This document shows positions 1 through 7,331 of a stretch of DNA of 12,903 nt, one piece after another. The notes beneath the pieces were generated by a model that worked only from the letters and a program-made list of their open reading frames with translations, was not told where the DNA came from and made no database searches. How positions within the stretch are numbered: the first letter of the stretch is position 1; every line of letters begins with the position of its first letter. Made by a program: the position numbers and the translations under genes. This stretch comes from Desulfuromonadaceae bacterium UBA6124 (GTDB lineage Bacteria > Desulfobacterota > Desulfuromonadia > Desulfuromonadales > Trichloromonadaceae), in contig DIVU01000313.1 of assembly GCA_002423365.1 (NCBI GenBank), positions 1 through 12,903 of the forward strand. The letters run 5' to 3'.

Positions 1-1610
1 ATCTGATCAGCAATGCCGTAAAATTCACCGACCATGGGGAAATCCAGGTGACGGCCGAAGCGATTTCCGGGGAAACGGGGCCGCTGGTGCAAATTTCGGT
101 GAGCGACACGGGGATCGGCATGGCAAGCGAAACGCAGCGGGAAATTTTCGAATCCTTCACCCAAGCCGAGGATTCGACGGCCCGCCGCTACGGCGGTACC
201 GGTCTCGGATTGGCCATTGTCCGGCAGCTGGTGGATCTGATGAAGGGCAGTATTTCCGTGATCAGCGAACCGGATCGGGGTTCGACCTTCCGCATTCTCC
301 TCCCCCTGCTCCGACAAGCCGAAGCCGTCGCGCCGGCCCCGGCAGAGGAACTCAACGGGCGCAAACTTCTGGTCATTCATCCCAACCATTCCGCGCGCGC
401 GCTCATCGCCGAGCAGTTGCAAGCCCAGGGGGCGGTGGTCGATACCGCCGTCGACCTGGACGACGGCCTGATCCGGATCAGCGAGAGTTCCACGGCGTAT
501 GCCCTGGTGCTGCTCGACACGGACATTCCCGAACAGACCTCGCAACGCTTCCGTGCAGCACTTTCCGAAATAGGTTGTTCAGCTGCCCCCGCGCTGGTCC
601 TGACCTGCCCCCGGCGCACCGATCTGAGCGATACATACCGGACCCGGCTGGGCATCCGCGCCCTGCTCTACAAACCCATTCTCCCCTCCCAGCTGGTGCC
701 GACGCTGGTCAAGGCCCTGCACGCCCCGACGGTCGCCGCCGCGGACGGCAAGGTCATTTCCCTGGCGCCCCCAGTCGGCAAACGGGTGCTGGTCGCGGAG
801 GACAACCCCACGACTCAGGCTCTGCTGCGTCAGCTGCTCGAAGCACTGGGCTGCCAGGTGGATATCGCCCCGAACGGCAGAGTCGCCCTGGAACGGCTGG
901 ATCGTCACCATTTGGTACTGATGGATTTACGCATGCCGGAAATGGATGGCCTCGAGGCGACACGCCGGATTCGACAAGGCGGCCACACCATGCCGGTCAT
1001 CGCCCTCACCGCCCACGGCGAACGGCAAAGCGCCGCCGAGTGCCTCGCCGTCGGATTCAACGACTATCTGCAAAAACCCTTTCGCAACCAGCAATTGCAA
1101 AACCTCGTCCGGCGCTGGCTGGAGCCGGCGGACCGCCAGGCCGCCACCACGCAGGACGAGCCCGACCCACCCGTACTTCCGGCGGCAACCCCGGCGCGAC
1201 CACGGATACTGGTCGTCGACGACACCGAAGCGAACCGCAAGCTCATGCAGATTCTGCTCACCACCCTCGGCTACCAGGTCGAAGTCGCCGAGGACGGGCC
1301 GAGCGCTCTTGAGTTGACGGCCGGCACTGCCTTCGACCTGGTCTTCATGGACTGCCGCATGCCCGGCATGGATGGGTTCGAAACCACTCGGCGCCTCCGG
1401 GAGAGCCACGGTCAACTCCCGGTCATCGCCCTCACCGCCCGCCACGGGCAAGCCGTTCAGGAAGAGTGCCGGCATTTCGGCATGAATGACTATCTGGCGA
1501 AACCCTTCAAACGCCCGCAGCTGGAAGAGATCATCCAACGCTGGCTCCCCTTGCCGACGGATGAAGTTGTCGGCGAGACGCAAAGGACGGAGCGTTCCTC
1601 ATGGGCATGA
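1..1610 (+). CDS. Hybrid sensor histidine kinase, C-terminal part (ATPase plus three receivers), truncated by the window start
   Basis: The reading frame is already open at base 3, so the N-terminus (sensor, dimerisation/His region) lies outside the window. The first codons give an N box (LISNAVKFTDHG), followed by the DTGIGM box (about 105-122) and the GGTGLGLAI box (192-218) of a HATPase_c domain. Three receiver domains follow. The first (about 357-725) keeps the phosphoacceptor-position Asp (codon 516) and the Lys of YKP, but its acidic pair is replaced by His-Pro (VIHPN). The second (about 777-1127) and third (about 1197-1556) are canonical: ED or DD pair, LMDLRMP with Asp at 924, FMDCRMP with Asp at 1350, and KPF lysines. 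No Hpt domain follows the last receiver. It would autophosphorylate and relay phosphate to its own receivers, probably at the membrane. The signal and partner are unknown. The stop codon overlaps the next gene, suggesting co-expression with the propeller protein. Confidence 0.93.
   Translation, partial: LISNAVKFTDHGEIQVTAEAISGETGPLVQISVSDTGIGMASETQREIFESFTQAEDSTARRYGGTGLGLAIVRQLVDLMKGSISVISEPDRGSTFRILLPLLRQAEAVAPAPAEELNGRKLLVIHPNHSARALIAEQLQAQGAVVDTAVDLDDGLIRISESSTAYALVLLDTDIPEQTSQRFRAALSEIGCSAAPALVLTCPRRTDLSDTYRTRLGIRALLYKPILPSQLVPTLVKALHAPTVAAADGKVISLAPPVGKRVLVAEDNPTTQALLRQLLEALGCQVDIAPNGRVALERLDRHHLVLMDLRMPEMDGLEATRRIRQGGHTMPVIALTAHGERQSAAECLAVGFNDYLQKPFRNQQLQNLVRRWLEPADRQAATTQDEPDPPVLPAATPARPRILVVDDTEANRKLMQILLTTLGYQVEVAEDGPSALELTAGTAFDLVFMDCRMPGMDGFETTRRLRESHGQLPVIALTARHGQAVQEECRHFGMNDYLAKPFKRPQLEEIIQRWLPLPTDEVVGETQRTERSSWA
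1583..1592 (+). promoter_or_regulatory. Ribosome binding site of the propeller gene, inside the kinase gene
   Basis: AAGGACGGAG lies 8 bases before the ATG at 1601 and 14 before the alternative ATG at 1607. The spacing favours 1601, although 1607 would give the classic ATGA overlap with the kinase stop codon. Either start makes this gene translationally coupled to the kinase. Confidence 0.6.
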
Positions 1611-3757
1611 GCCGCCGGGCCTCTCTGCTGACTCTCGGCGCCCTGGTTGCATACATCGGACTGACCGTCGCCCTGGCCCTCCCCCTTCTCAGCCGGTGGG
1701 AACCGGCCGAGGAATTGCGTCTCGACGCCGTCGACCGCCGGCGCGGCGAAGTCGGAAAACCTCTGCCCCTGCAGGTGAAGGGCGCGGGGTTCGACAGAGA
1801 CACCCGCTTTACCCTGGTTCTCGACAGCGGCAACCAGCAGGCGATTATCCAGCGCATACCAACCTTCGCTCAGGTCCGTACCCTAGTGAAGGACGGTCCG
1901 AGCATTTATCTCGGCACCGCTGATCGGCGGTTCTGGCAGATCGACCTGAACCGACCGGAAGCCCCCCACAAACAGCATGGCGGGAACATGAACGGCCAGC
2001 CGACCGCCCTGCTCAAAACCGGCGAAACCCTTTGGACGGCCAGCGGCCAAGGAGAATTGAACGGAATTTCTTCCGACGGAAAAATCCGACAAAGTCGAAA
2101 ACCCAATACCATTCTCGATCTCGCGGCAGGCCCCGAAAACACCCTGCTGGTGGCTGCGGGGAAGCAGGGGTTGCTGATCTTCCCAGCCGACCAAGCCATC
2201 GACACCCCCAGTCCCATGGGGGCGCTCCCTTTTCCCGACGCTGCCCTGGCTGTAACCTGCAGCGGGCATCTGGTCTTCGTTGGTACCACGAAGAGCGGTC
2301 TGCATATCTGCGATCTCGCCGATCCGGCCAATCCTCGCCTCCTGGCGCAATTACCCCTGCCCGGCTTCGTGCAACACATCACCCTCCACGGTCCTCTGGC
2401 CCTGGTCGCAACCACTGCCGGGCTATCGATCGTTGACGTCCGAAACCCCCACCGGCCGCGGCTCCTAAAGAGTCTCGCCCTAGGGAGAAAGACTTATCAG
2501 GTCCTCGCTGCAGGCGACCGGGCCTATCTGGCTATGGGCGCACTCGGCCTGGTGCAAATCGACATCCGCGACCCGTTGAACCCCCAGGTCACCGGCCACC
2601 TGACCCCTGGGGATTCGGTCCGTCGCTTCGCCCTCGACGGCGAGCGCGCTTATCTGGGTACGGACAGCGCGGAACTGCTGGTGGTCGATCTCGAGCGCCT
2701 CGCCGGGCACCCGCAGTGGCGCCCCGCGACCGGAAAATCCATCCCCCCGGTCCGCCCGTCGGCCAAAAGCCAGGAAATCTCCGCTGAAGAGCTGGATACT
2801 TTTCTGGCCCGTTCCCGGGAACAACTCCCCACAAACTGTTTAGTCAATGAGCTGGCGTACACCGCCAACGCCTTTTATCTGGCCACCGACTGTGGTTTGG
2901 CAAGCCTGCCGCGGGAGGATTCAAACGATCTCCAGATACCGGAACAAGCCCTGGCCACCGTGACTGGACTCTGGCTGACGGAAAAGACCCTCTATGCTTA
3001 CGGCGCGAAAACTTCACCTGAGTCCGCCACCCCCTCGGCGCCGCGCCAATACGGGGTGGAGATCTTTTCCCTCGATGAGCCCCGACATCCCCAATCGATC
3101 GGCTTCATCGCCACCCCCGACGCGGTATCGCAATTGCAACATCACGATGACCGGCTCTATCTGACCATCACTCAGCAGGGGGTGCGAATATTCGACGTCC
3201 AGGATCCTCGCCGCCCTCAGGCGCTAGGCGCCATCCGACTCCCCTGGCCGGAACAGATTTTTGCCGATGCCCAGGATTTTCACCTCGGGGACGAACTGCT
3301 CTATCTGGCCAACGGCCGCAGCGGCCTGCAAGTCTTCGACGTTTCCGATGCGCGCCGTCCCCGGCGCATCGGCGCTCTGAATGTGCCCGGCGGTCGGCTC
3401 ACCCGCATCGCCGGAGCGGGCGATCAACTTTTCGTCTACAATCAGACCGGTGATTTACAGCTCTACGATACCGCCAATCCCCGCAAGCCCGTGCTGATCG
3501 GCAGCCTCGACCGAATTGCCGGGGCGCGAGCGTTGGAAGTCACCGGGAACAAGTTGTCGCTCCGCTCCCTGGAATTCGAAAAAACAGAAAGGGCGCTGCC
3601 TCTGGTCGCCAAAAAGGTCGACCTGAAAAACAACGCCCAGGCTGAACTGATTTTCTCGCCGCCGGTCTTCCCCGGCGACTATCGCCTTTATGCCTTCGAT
3701 GCCGGGGGACGGCGGGTGTTGCCCACCCTCATCCGGGTCGAAGAACCTCAGAAGTAA
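1601..3757 (+). CDS. Membrane-anchored LVIVD-repeat beta-propeller protein
   Basis: 718 aa. An N-terminal basic stretch (MSRR) and a hydrophobic segment at about residues 9-31 lack a clear Ala-x-Ala cleavage site, so this looks like a signal anchor with the rest in the periplasm. Residues about 40-85 (GxxGxxLxLxVxGxGF pattern) resemble a small Ig/IPT-like domain. After that come repeated units of the LVIVD type, for example GLHICDLADPANPRLL (about 231), GLSIVDVRNPHRPRLL (273), GLVQIDIRDPLNP (315), GVRIFDVQDPRRP (527), GLQVFDVSDARRP (575) and DLQLYDTANPRKP (617); each blade is about 42 residues. The family is of unknown biochemical function; such propellers usually bind proteins or ligands and no catalytic motif is visible. 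The C-terminus (about 670-718) looks like another beta domain. The gene overlaps the kinase by 10 bases upstream and the convergent receptor by 10 bases downstream. A role as a periplasmic sensor partner or an accessory to the receptor is inference only. Confidence 0.85.
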   Translation: MGMSRRASLLTLGALVAYIGLTVALALPLLSRWEPAEELRLDAVDRRRGEVGKPLPLQVKGAGFDRDTRFTLVLDSGNQQAIIQRIPTFAQVRTLVKDGPSIYLGTADRRFWQIDLNRPEAPHKQHGGNMNGQPTALLKTGETLWTASGQGELNGISSDGKIRQSRKPNTILDLAAGPENTLLVAAGKQGLLIFPADQAIDTPSPMGALPFPDAALAVTCSGHLVFVGTTKSGLHICDLADPANPRLLAQLPLPGFVQHITLHGPLALVATTAGLSIVDVRNPHRPRLLKSLALGRKTYQVLAAGDRAYLAMGALGLVQIDIRDPLNPQVTGHLTPGDSVRRFALDGERAYLGTDSAELLVVDLERLAGHPQWRPATGKSIPPVRPSAKSQEISAEELDTFLARSREQLPTNCLVNELAYTANAFYLATDCGLASLPREDSNDLQIPEQALATVTGLWLTEKTLYAYGAKTSPESATPSAPRQYGVEIFSLDEPRHPQSIGFIATPDAVSQLQHHDDRLYLTITQQGVRIFDVQDPRRPQALGAIRLPWPEQIFADAQDFHLGDELLYLANGRSGLQVFDVSDARRPRRIGALNVPGGRLTRIAGAGDQLFVYNQTGDLQLYDTANPRKPVLIGSLDRIAGARALEVTGNKLSLRSLEFEKTERALPLVAKKVDLKNNAQAELIFSPPVFPGDYRLYAFDAGGRRVLPTLIRVEEPQK

Positions 3758-6213
3758 TATTCCATTCCCGCCCAGAACTGCCGCCCCAGTTCATAGGTCT
3801 GAATCTCCTCCGCCGCCCCGGCGGGCACTTTCTGATTGAAGACGTTGTTGACTTCGAGACTCAGCCCGATGCCCTGGCTGCGGTAAAGATTCCGGCGCCA
3901 GTCGAGCTTCCAGTTGAAGATCCAGGATTCGGGCTGTTTTTTCTCTTGATAGGCCCGTGATACCTCTTCCGGGATATTCAGCGCGGTCCGTTCGGTATTG
4001 GTCAGGGTACCAAGGCCGACAAAACCGCTACGGTACTTGGTAACGTTGGTGAAGGTAAAACCGTAGGGAAAGGTCACCGCATAGACGAGGTTGGCTTCCC
4101 AGGTTCGGTTGAAATCCTGCCGGGGCAACTCGTCCCAGCGGACGATTTCCCCGTCGTACCAGACCAGTTCCTCGAGGGTCGCCTCGTCGAACAGAGAATC
4201 GTAGTCCGCATGGGTGGTCTCGGTATCCTGGCGGGTAACATTGAAGGTCAGGGCGTGCCGCTGCCAGTTGCGGCTCCACTCGAGGCTGTATTCCTCATGG
4301 CGGCTGCGGCCGCTGTTGTTCAGGTTCCAGGGGGTGTTTCCCGCCGCGTCGGGTTCGCCGTAGTCCCGGGCGAACTCGTCCTTCCCCTTGCGGTGCACAT
4401 AGGCGACGTTCAACCGGCCCCCGAGCAGGGCCTGGTCGAGCCCCAGCACCCATTCGTCGGCATAGGGCGTCGCCAGCTCAGAATAGCCGTACCTGCTGGG
4501 CGGCAACGAACCCGGCGGGTCGGGCCAGGGGGCCGGCTGAGCGCTTTCCAGCAGGGTGGAGCTGCGGCTCTCGGTCCGCCCCGGCGGCCAGGCCTCGCGG
4601 AGCTTGTAGGTCAGCAGGGTTTTGCCGTAATAGCGGTTCCAGCCGCCGATCAGCAGGGTCTTGCCATTACCGAAAAGGTCCCAGTTCGTCGCCAGGCGGG
4701 GAGCCCAGTTATCGTTATGCATGAAATCGTCGTAGGAGAAACGCAACCCCGGGCGCAGGCTGAGCCTCCACCATTTTATCTGGTCTTCGAGGTAAGCACT
4801 GTAAAGTCCCAGGCGGGCGTTGCTGGAGTGGGCATCGTAGACCATCCGCCTGTAAAAGAATTCGCTGTCCAGGCAGCCCAGCGGGTCACTGCTGCAGTCG
4901 ACACCGCTGGCCAGCTTGGAGGTGGAGAAAATGTAGCTGGTATCCCGCCGGTCGTAACTCCCCTGGAACCACTCGTAGGAGAGGCCGCCGCCGAATTCAT
5001 GGACGAGTGGTCCGGTGCGCAGTGGGCGGACTTCGAGGTCAACCCCCAACTCGACACTGTCCTGGCGTTTCTCGATGGTCCCGTACCCGCCTTCGAAACT
5101 TTTCGTTCCAGTGTCCGCCGCCAGCCCCCAGTCGTTGACCCCGGTGTTAAGCCACGAATAGTGGTGCGCAGGCGCCTCCCGCGAGTTTTCGCTGGACCGG
5201 TAACCGCCCCGCAGCTTCAGGTCTCCGAAGGCCAGCGCCCGCCGGTAGCTGCTGGCAAGAGAGGTTCCCCCACCGCTGAGACGATAGTCGCTGTTACGGG
5301 TATTGGACTTGAACAGCTCGGCCTGGTAGGGTGCATGGATCAGCGTCAAATCCAACTGACCGGCCGCGTCGTGCTCCCACACCCCTTTCAGGAAGAAGTT
5401 CTCACCCTGGCGTTCCTGGGTTTTCTCTTCCCCCAGATGGGTCAGTGGGATCCGGGAATAGCTCTGCTGATAGGACGCGAGCAGGCGTAGATTTGCGGCC
5501 ACCGGAATATTCAGCTCGAAGCCGGCCTGATGCTTGGCGAAGTCGGGCTGCATGGAGAGGTCGTTGGAGTTCTCGAAATCCGCCTCGTCCTGGTCGGCGA
5601 CATGGAATTCGGTCCACTGGCTGCGGGTCGTCCGGTAATAGAGGCTGCCACCAAAGACCGCCGCCGGCTCTTTAGTCTGGGCATCGACCACCCCGCCAGT
5701 GAAATTTCCGTATCGGGCAGGGATGTTGTACCGGTAGAGATCGATCGCGCCGACCAATCGGGATTCAAGGTACAACTCCTGGGGATGTCCGGGCACGTCG
5801 AAGAGGGACATGCTGCTCGAATAGGCGGGATCGAGCAGGCTGTTGTTTCCGATGCCGTCGATCATGAAGTTGTTGTCATAGAACCGGCCGCCGGAAATGG
5901 ACAAGCTCGGCGGCAGAATCTCCCCCCCCTGCAACGAGGTATTCGACATCTCCCCAGCTTGCACCCCGGGCATGACGGTGAGCAGTTCGTTGAGACTGCC
6001 GTTGCGAGCGGGCAGAGCTTTAATTTGCTCGGCGGTCAGGGTCGATTTACCGGTGAGAGGCAGTTTCTGCGCTTCGTCGACGGGCGCGGCAACGACGGTG
6101 ACCGGCGCCAGGGTGGTGGCGCCGTCGGCGGCATGGGCGGGAGCGCCGCCCGGCAGCAGAATCAGCAACGCGGCAACCGCTGGAAGTCCACCAAAAAAAA
6201 ATTTCATCTGCAT
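3748..6213 (-). CDS. TonB-dependent outer-membrane receptor, substrate unknown
   Basis: 821 aa from the chosen ATG. A signal peptide (short n-region with Lys4, hydrophobic 10-21) ends at AHA/ADG around residue 28. A TonB-box-like stretch (TLAPVTVVAA, about 34-43) follows, then a plug domain (about 55-185) with LNELLTVMPGVQ, GGRFYDNNFMIDGIGNNS and IPARYGNFTGGVVD. The rest is a beta-barrel of alternating aromatic strands ending in MEYYF; the C-terminal Phe is the usual outer-membrane insertion signal. The length is normal for the family. C440 and C447 sit in a probable surface loop (CSSDPLGC). The longest frame begins with TTG at 6219, but that codon directly abuts the GGAAGG ribosome binding site; the ATG at 6213 has 6-base spacing and is preferred (ATG 6207 is also possible). 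It would import a scarce nutrient such as a metal chelate, cobamide or saccharide using energy from TonB; the sequence does not reveal which. It is divergent from a tonB gene. Confidence 0.92.
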   Translation of the reverse strand: MQMKFFFGGLPAVAALLILLPGGAPAHAADGATTLAPVTVVAAPVDEAQKLPLTGKSTLTAEQIKALPARNGSLNELLTVMPGVQAGEMSNTSLQGGEILPPSLSISGGRFYDNNFMIDGIGNNSLLDPAYSSSMSLFDVPGHPQELYLESRLVGAIDLYRYNIPARYGNFTGGVVDAQTKEPAAVFGGSLYYRTTRSQWTEFHVADQDEADFENSNDLSMQPDFAKHQAGFELNIPVAANLRLLASYQQSYSRIPLTHLGEEKTQERQGENFFLKGVWEHDAAGQLDLTLIHAPYQAELFKSNTRNSDYRLSGGGTSLASSYRRALAFGDLKLRGGYRSSENSREAPAHHYSWLNTGVNDWGLAADTGTKSFEGGYGTIEKRQDSVELGVDLEVRPLRTGPLVHEFGGGLSYEWFQGSYDRRDTSYIFSTSKLASGVDCSSDPLGCLDSEFFYRRMVYDAHSSNARLGLYSAYLEDQIKWWRLSLRPGLRFSYDDFMHNDNWAPRLATNWDLFGNGKTLLIGGWNRYYGKTLLTYKLREAWPPGRTESRSSTLLESAQPAPWPDPPGSLPPSRYGYSELATPYADEWVLGLDQALLGGRLNVAYVHRKGKDEFARDYGEPDAAGNTPWNLNNSGRSRHEEYSLEWSRNWQRHALTFNVTRQDTETTHADYDSLFDEATLEELVWYDGEIVRWDELPRQDFNRTWEANLVYAVTFPYGFTFTNVTKYRSGFVGLGTLTNTERTALNIPEEVSRAYQEKKQPESWIFNWKLDWRRNLYRSQGIGLSLEVNNVFNQKVPAGAAEEIQTYELGRQFWAGMEYYF

Positions 6214-6219
6214 GTCCAA

Positions 6220-6225
6220 CCTTCC
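6220..6225 (-). promoter_or_regulatory. Ribosome binding site deciding the receptor start
   Basis: On the minus strand GGAAGG lies 6 bases before the ATG at 6213 and 12 bases before the ATG at 6207. It touches the TTG at 6219, which rules that codon out as the start. Confidence 0.75.
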
Positions 6226-6267
6226 GTTTTATATTGATATTTATATACTTAATCGAGGATTTAATCA

Positions 6268-6296
6268 CTTATAGAGAGATTCCTTGCGCGTGTCAC
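6268..6296 (-). promoter_or_regulatory. Candidate sigma70-like promoter of the TonB-dependent receptor
   Basis: On the minus strand a -35-like GTGACA (6291-6296), a 17-base spacer and a -10-like TATAAG (6268-6273) would start transcription near 6261, giving an AT-rich leader of about 48 bases before the receptor ATG. Direct repeats TTAATC at 6249-6254 and 6261-6266 (12-base period) lie just downstream and could be a regulator site. I see no convincing Fur box and no cobalamin-riboswitch-sized leader. Confidence 0.5.
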
Positions 6297-6354
6297 GTTT
6301 TTTTAGATGTCGACACCTCTTCGCAGCGGATAATTTGCTTCAGTTCTTCATGTC

Positions 6355-6384
6355 TTGACCGCAAGAGGGCCTTTCAGATATATA
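6355..6384 (+). promoter_or_regulatory. Candidate sigma70-like promoter of tonB
   Basis: A -35-like TTGACC (6355-6360), an 18-base spacer and a -10-like TATATA (6379-6384) predict a start near 6391, about 29 bases before the GTG at 6420. This supports the GTG as the translation start and rules out upstream codons in the same open frame. The ribosome binding site is weak (GGA at 6411-6413). Confidence 0.45.
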
Positions 6385-6419
6385 ACCCTGGACCTCTCAC
6401 CATCGTACCCGGATATTCT

Positions 6420-7190
6420 GTGAAACATTCGCCCCTCCTCGCCGCACTCGCCATCTCCCTGGGAATCCATGGTGCTATATTGATCTTTCCCAAAGAAGTC
6501 GGCGACGTCCAAACCACGCCGGAAAAAACCACGGAGGTGGGCCTCGTCTATATCGCTCCACCCCAGGCTCCACTCCCCCAGCCCGCGCCTGCAGCCACGC
6601 CTACACCCACCCCCACCCCAGTTCCAGTGCCCCCAGAGCCGAAAGCGCCCCCAATAAAGGTTTCGGCCCCCGAGAAACCACGCCGGACGGCGGCAAAGAA
6701 CAACATCCTCAAACAGGTTGCGCCGAATGCCTCGTCCCCGCTGGAAGAGGCCTCTCCACCGTCGCAAACCATGACCGCCGTGCCTCACTCAGCCAAAGCA
6801 CCGGCAGCAGAATCCGTCCCCTCCAGCGGGCCGCTTCCGACACCCCAGGGGCAAACCCTTCATCAAACGACAGAAACGACTCTTGCGGCGCCTGCTCCCC
6901 CGGTCGAGAAAACGCTACAACCACCCCGTTACCGCTTCACTCCTAAACCGGAATATCCGGGCCTGGCCATAAGACGCCGCTGGCAGGGGGAAGTGTTGCT
7001 CAGGGCGATGATTGATGCCCAGGGAGATGTGACCCAGGTGGAAGTGGAATCCTCTTCCGGCCACGACATCCTCGATCAAGCCGCCTTAAAAACGGTTCGT
7101 CGCTGGAAGTTCGATCCCGCCCATGACGGCCGACAAAATGTCTCCCACGAGGTCTGCTTACCCGTGCGTTTTGAATGGCCCAGCCACTGA
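6420..7190 (+). CDS. tonB: TonB energy-transducing protein
   Basis: 256 aa from a GTG start. Residues about 4-23 form a single transmembrane helix carrying Ser13-x3-His17, the SxxxH motif through which TonB contacts ExbB/ExbD. Next is a proline-rich spacer (about 47-80, with PTPTPTPVPVPPEP) and a second low-complexity Pro/Ala region (about 105-168) that would span the periplasm. The C-terminal TonB domain (about 170-256) has PEYPGLAIRRRWQGEV, then GDVTQVEVESSSGHDILDQAA and VRRWKF, all hallmarks of the family. It would couple the inner-membrane proton gradient to outer-membrane receptors. Its divergent neighbour is a TonB-dependent receptor, so it may be that receptor's dedicated partner. No exbB or exbD is in the window, so the motor must be encoded elsewhere. 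The open frame extends upstream to 6234, but that part shows no conserved sequence and covers the predicted promoter, so the later GTG was chosen. Confidence 0.9.
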   Translation: MKHSPLLAALAISLGIHGAILIFPKEVGDVQTTPEKTTEVGLVYIAPPQAPLPQPAPAATPTPTPTPVPVPPEPKAPPIKVSAPEKPRRTAAKNNILKQVAPNASSPLEEASPPSQTMTAVPHSAKAPAAESVPSSGPLPTPQGQTLHQTTETTLAAPAPPVEKTLQPPRYRFTPKPEYPGLAIRRRWQGEVLLRAMIDAQGDVTQVEVESSSGHDILDQAALKTVRRWKFDPAHDGRQNVSHEVCLPVRFEWPSH

Positions 7191-7241
7191 AACCGCGCAA
7201 CAACGGGCAAAACGGATCCGCCATATATTTGTTCTCTACCC

Positions 7242-7272
7242 TTGACTTGGATCACAGACTTCATGCTACTAT
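7242..7272 (+). promoter_or_regulatory. Candidate promoter of the HDOD gene with a CRP/FNR-like half-site pair
   Basis: TTGACT (7242-7247) and an extended -10 TGCTACTAT (7264-7272) form a sigma70-like promoter with a long 19-base spacer; transcription would start near 7279. The -35 overlaps TTGAC-N4-ATCAC (7242-7255), which matches the FNR-type consensus TTGAT-N4-ATCAA at 8 of 10 positions. A bound regulator there would block or modulate the promoter. Confidence 0.4.
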
Positions 7273-7294
7273 TCGATGTTGAAATTAAGCATCA

Positions 7295-7331
7295 GGGCAG
7301 ACTCGCTGTGTATGGCAGCGGGAGTTAGCCC
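7295..7331 (+). promoter_or_regulatory. Predicted hairpin in the 5' leader of the HDOD gene
   Basis: Three nested helices are visible: GGGC (7295-7298) with GCCC (7328-7331), ACTC (7301-7304) with GAGT (7322-7325), and GCTG (7305-7308) with CAGC (7316-7319). Small internal loops (AG/TA), a GG bulge and a 7-base apical loop separate them. The element ends 6 bases before the ribosome binding site (AGGAAGGA, 7338-7345). It does not match the c-di-GMP-I riboswitch layout as I know it. Its function is unknown. Confidence 0.45.

Noticed and set aside
575..1312. 245-codon alternative frame inside the kinase gene
   Set aside because: It is rich in Arg/Pro/Gly as expected from an out-of-frame reading of GC-rich DNA, and it covers intact receiver domains in the main frame.
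4210..5490. 426-codon plus-strand open frame opposite the receptor gene
   Set aside because: It is a shadow of the receptor coding region; the translation has no recognisable motif and no ribosome binding site supports it.
6214..6260. Cobalamin or other riboswitch before the receptor
   Set aside because: The predicted leader is only about 48 AT-rich bases with no conserved B12-box-like stretch; it is too short for known classes.
6234..6419. Upstream extension of the tonB frame to a TTG at 6234
   Set aside because: The extra 62 residues would precede the membrane anchor, contain the predicted promoter and match nothing in TonB proteins.
6595..6640. Tandem CACCC/ACCCC-like repeat
   Set aside because: It encodes the Pro-Thr repeats of the TonB spacer and is explained by protein composition.
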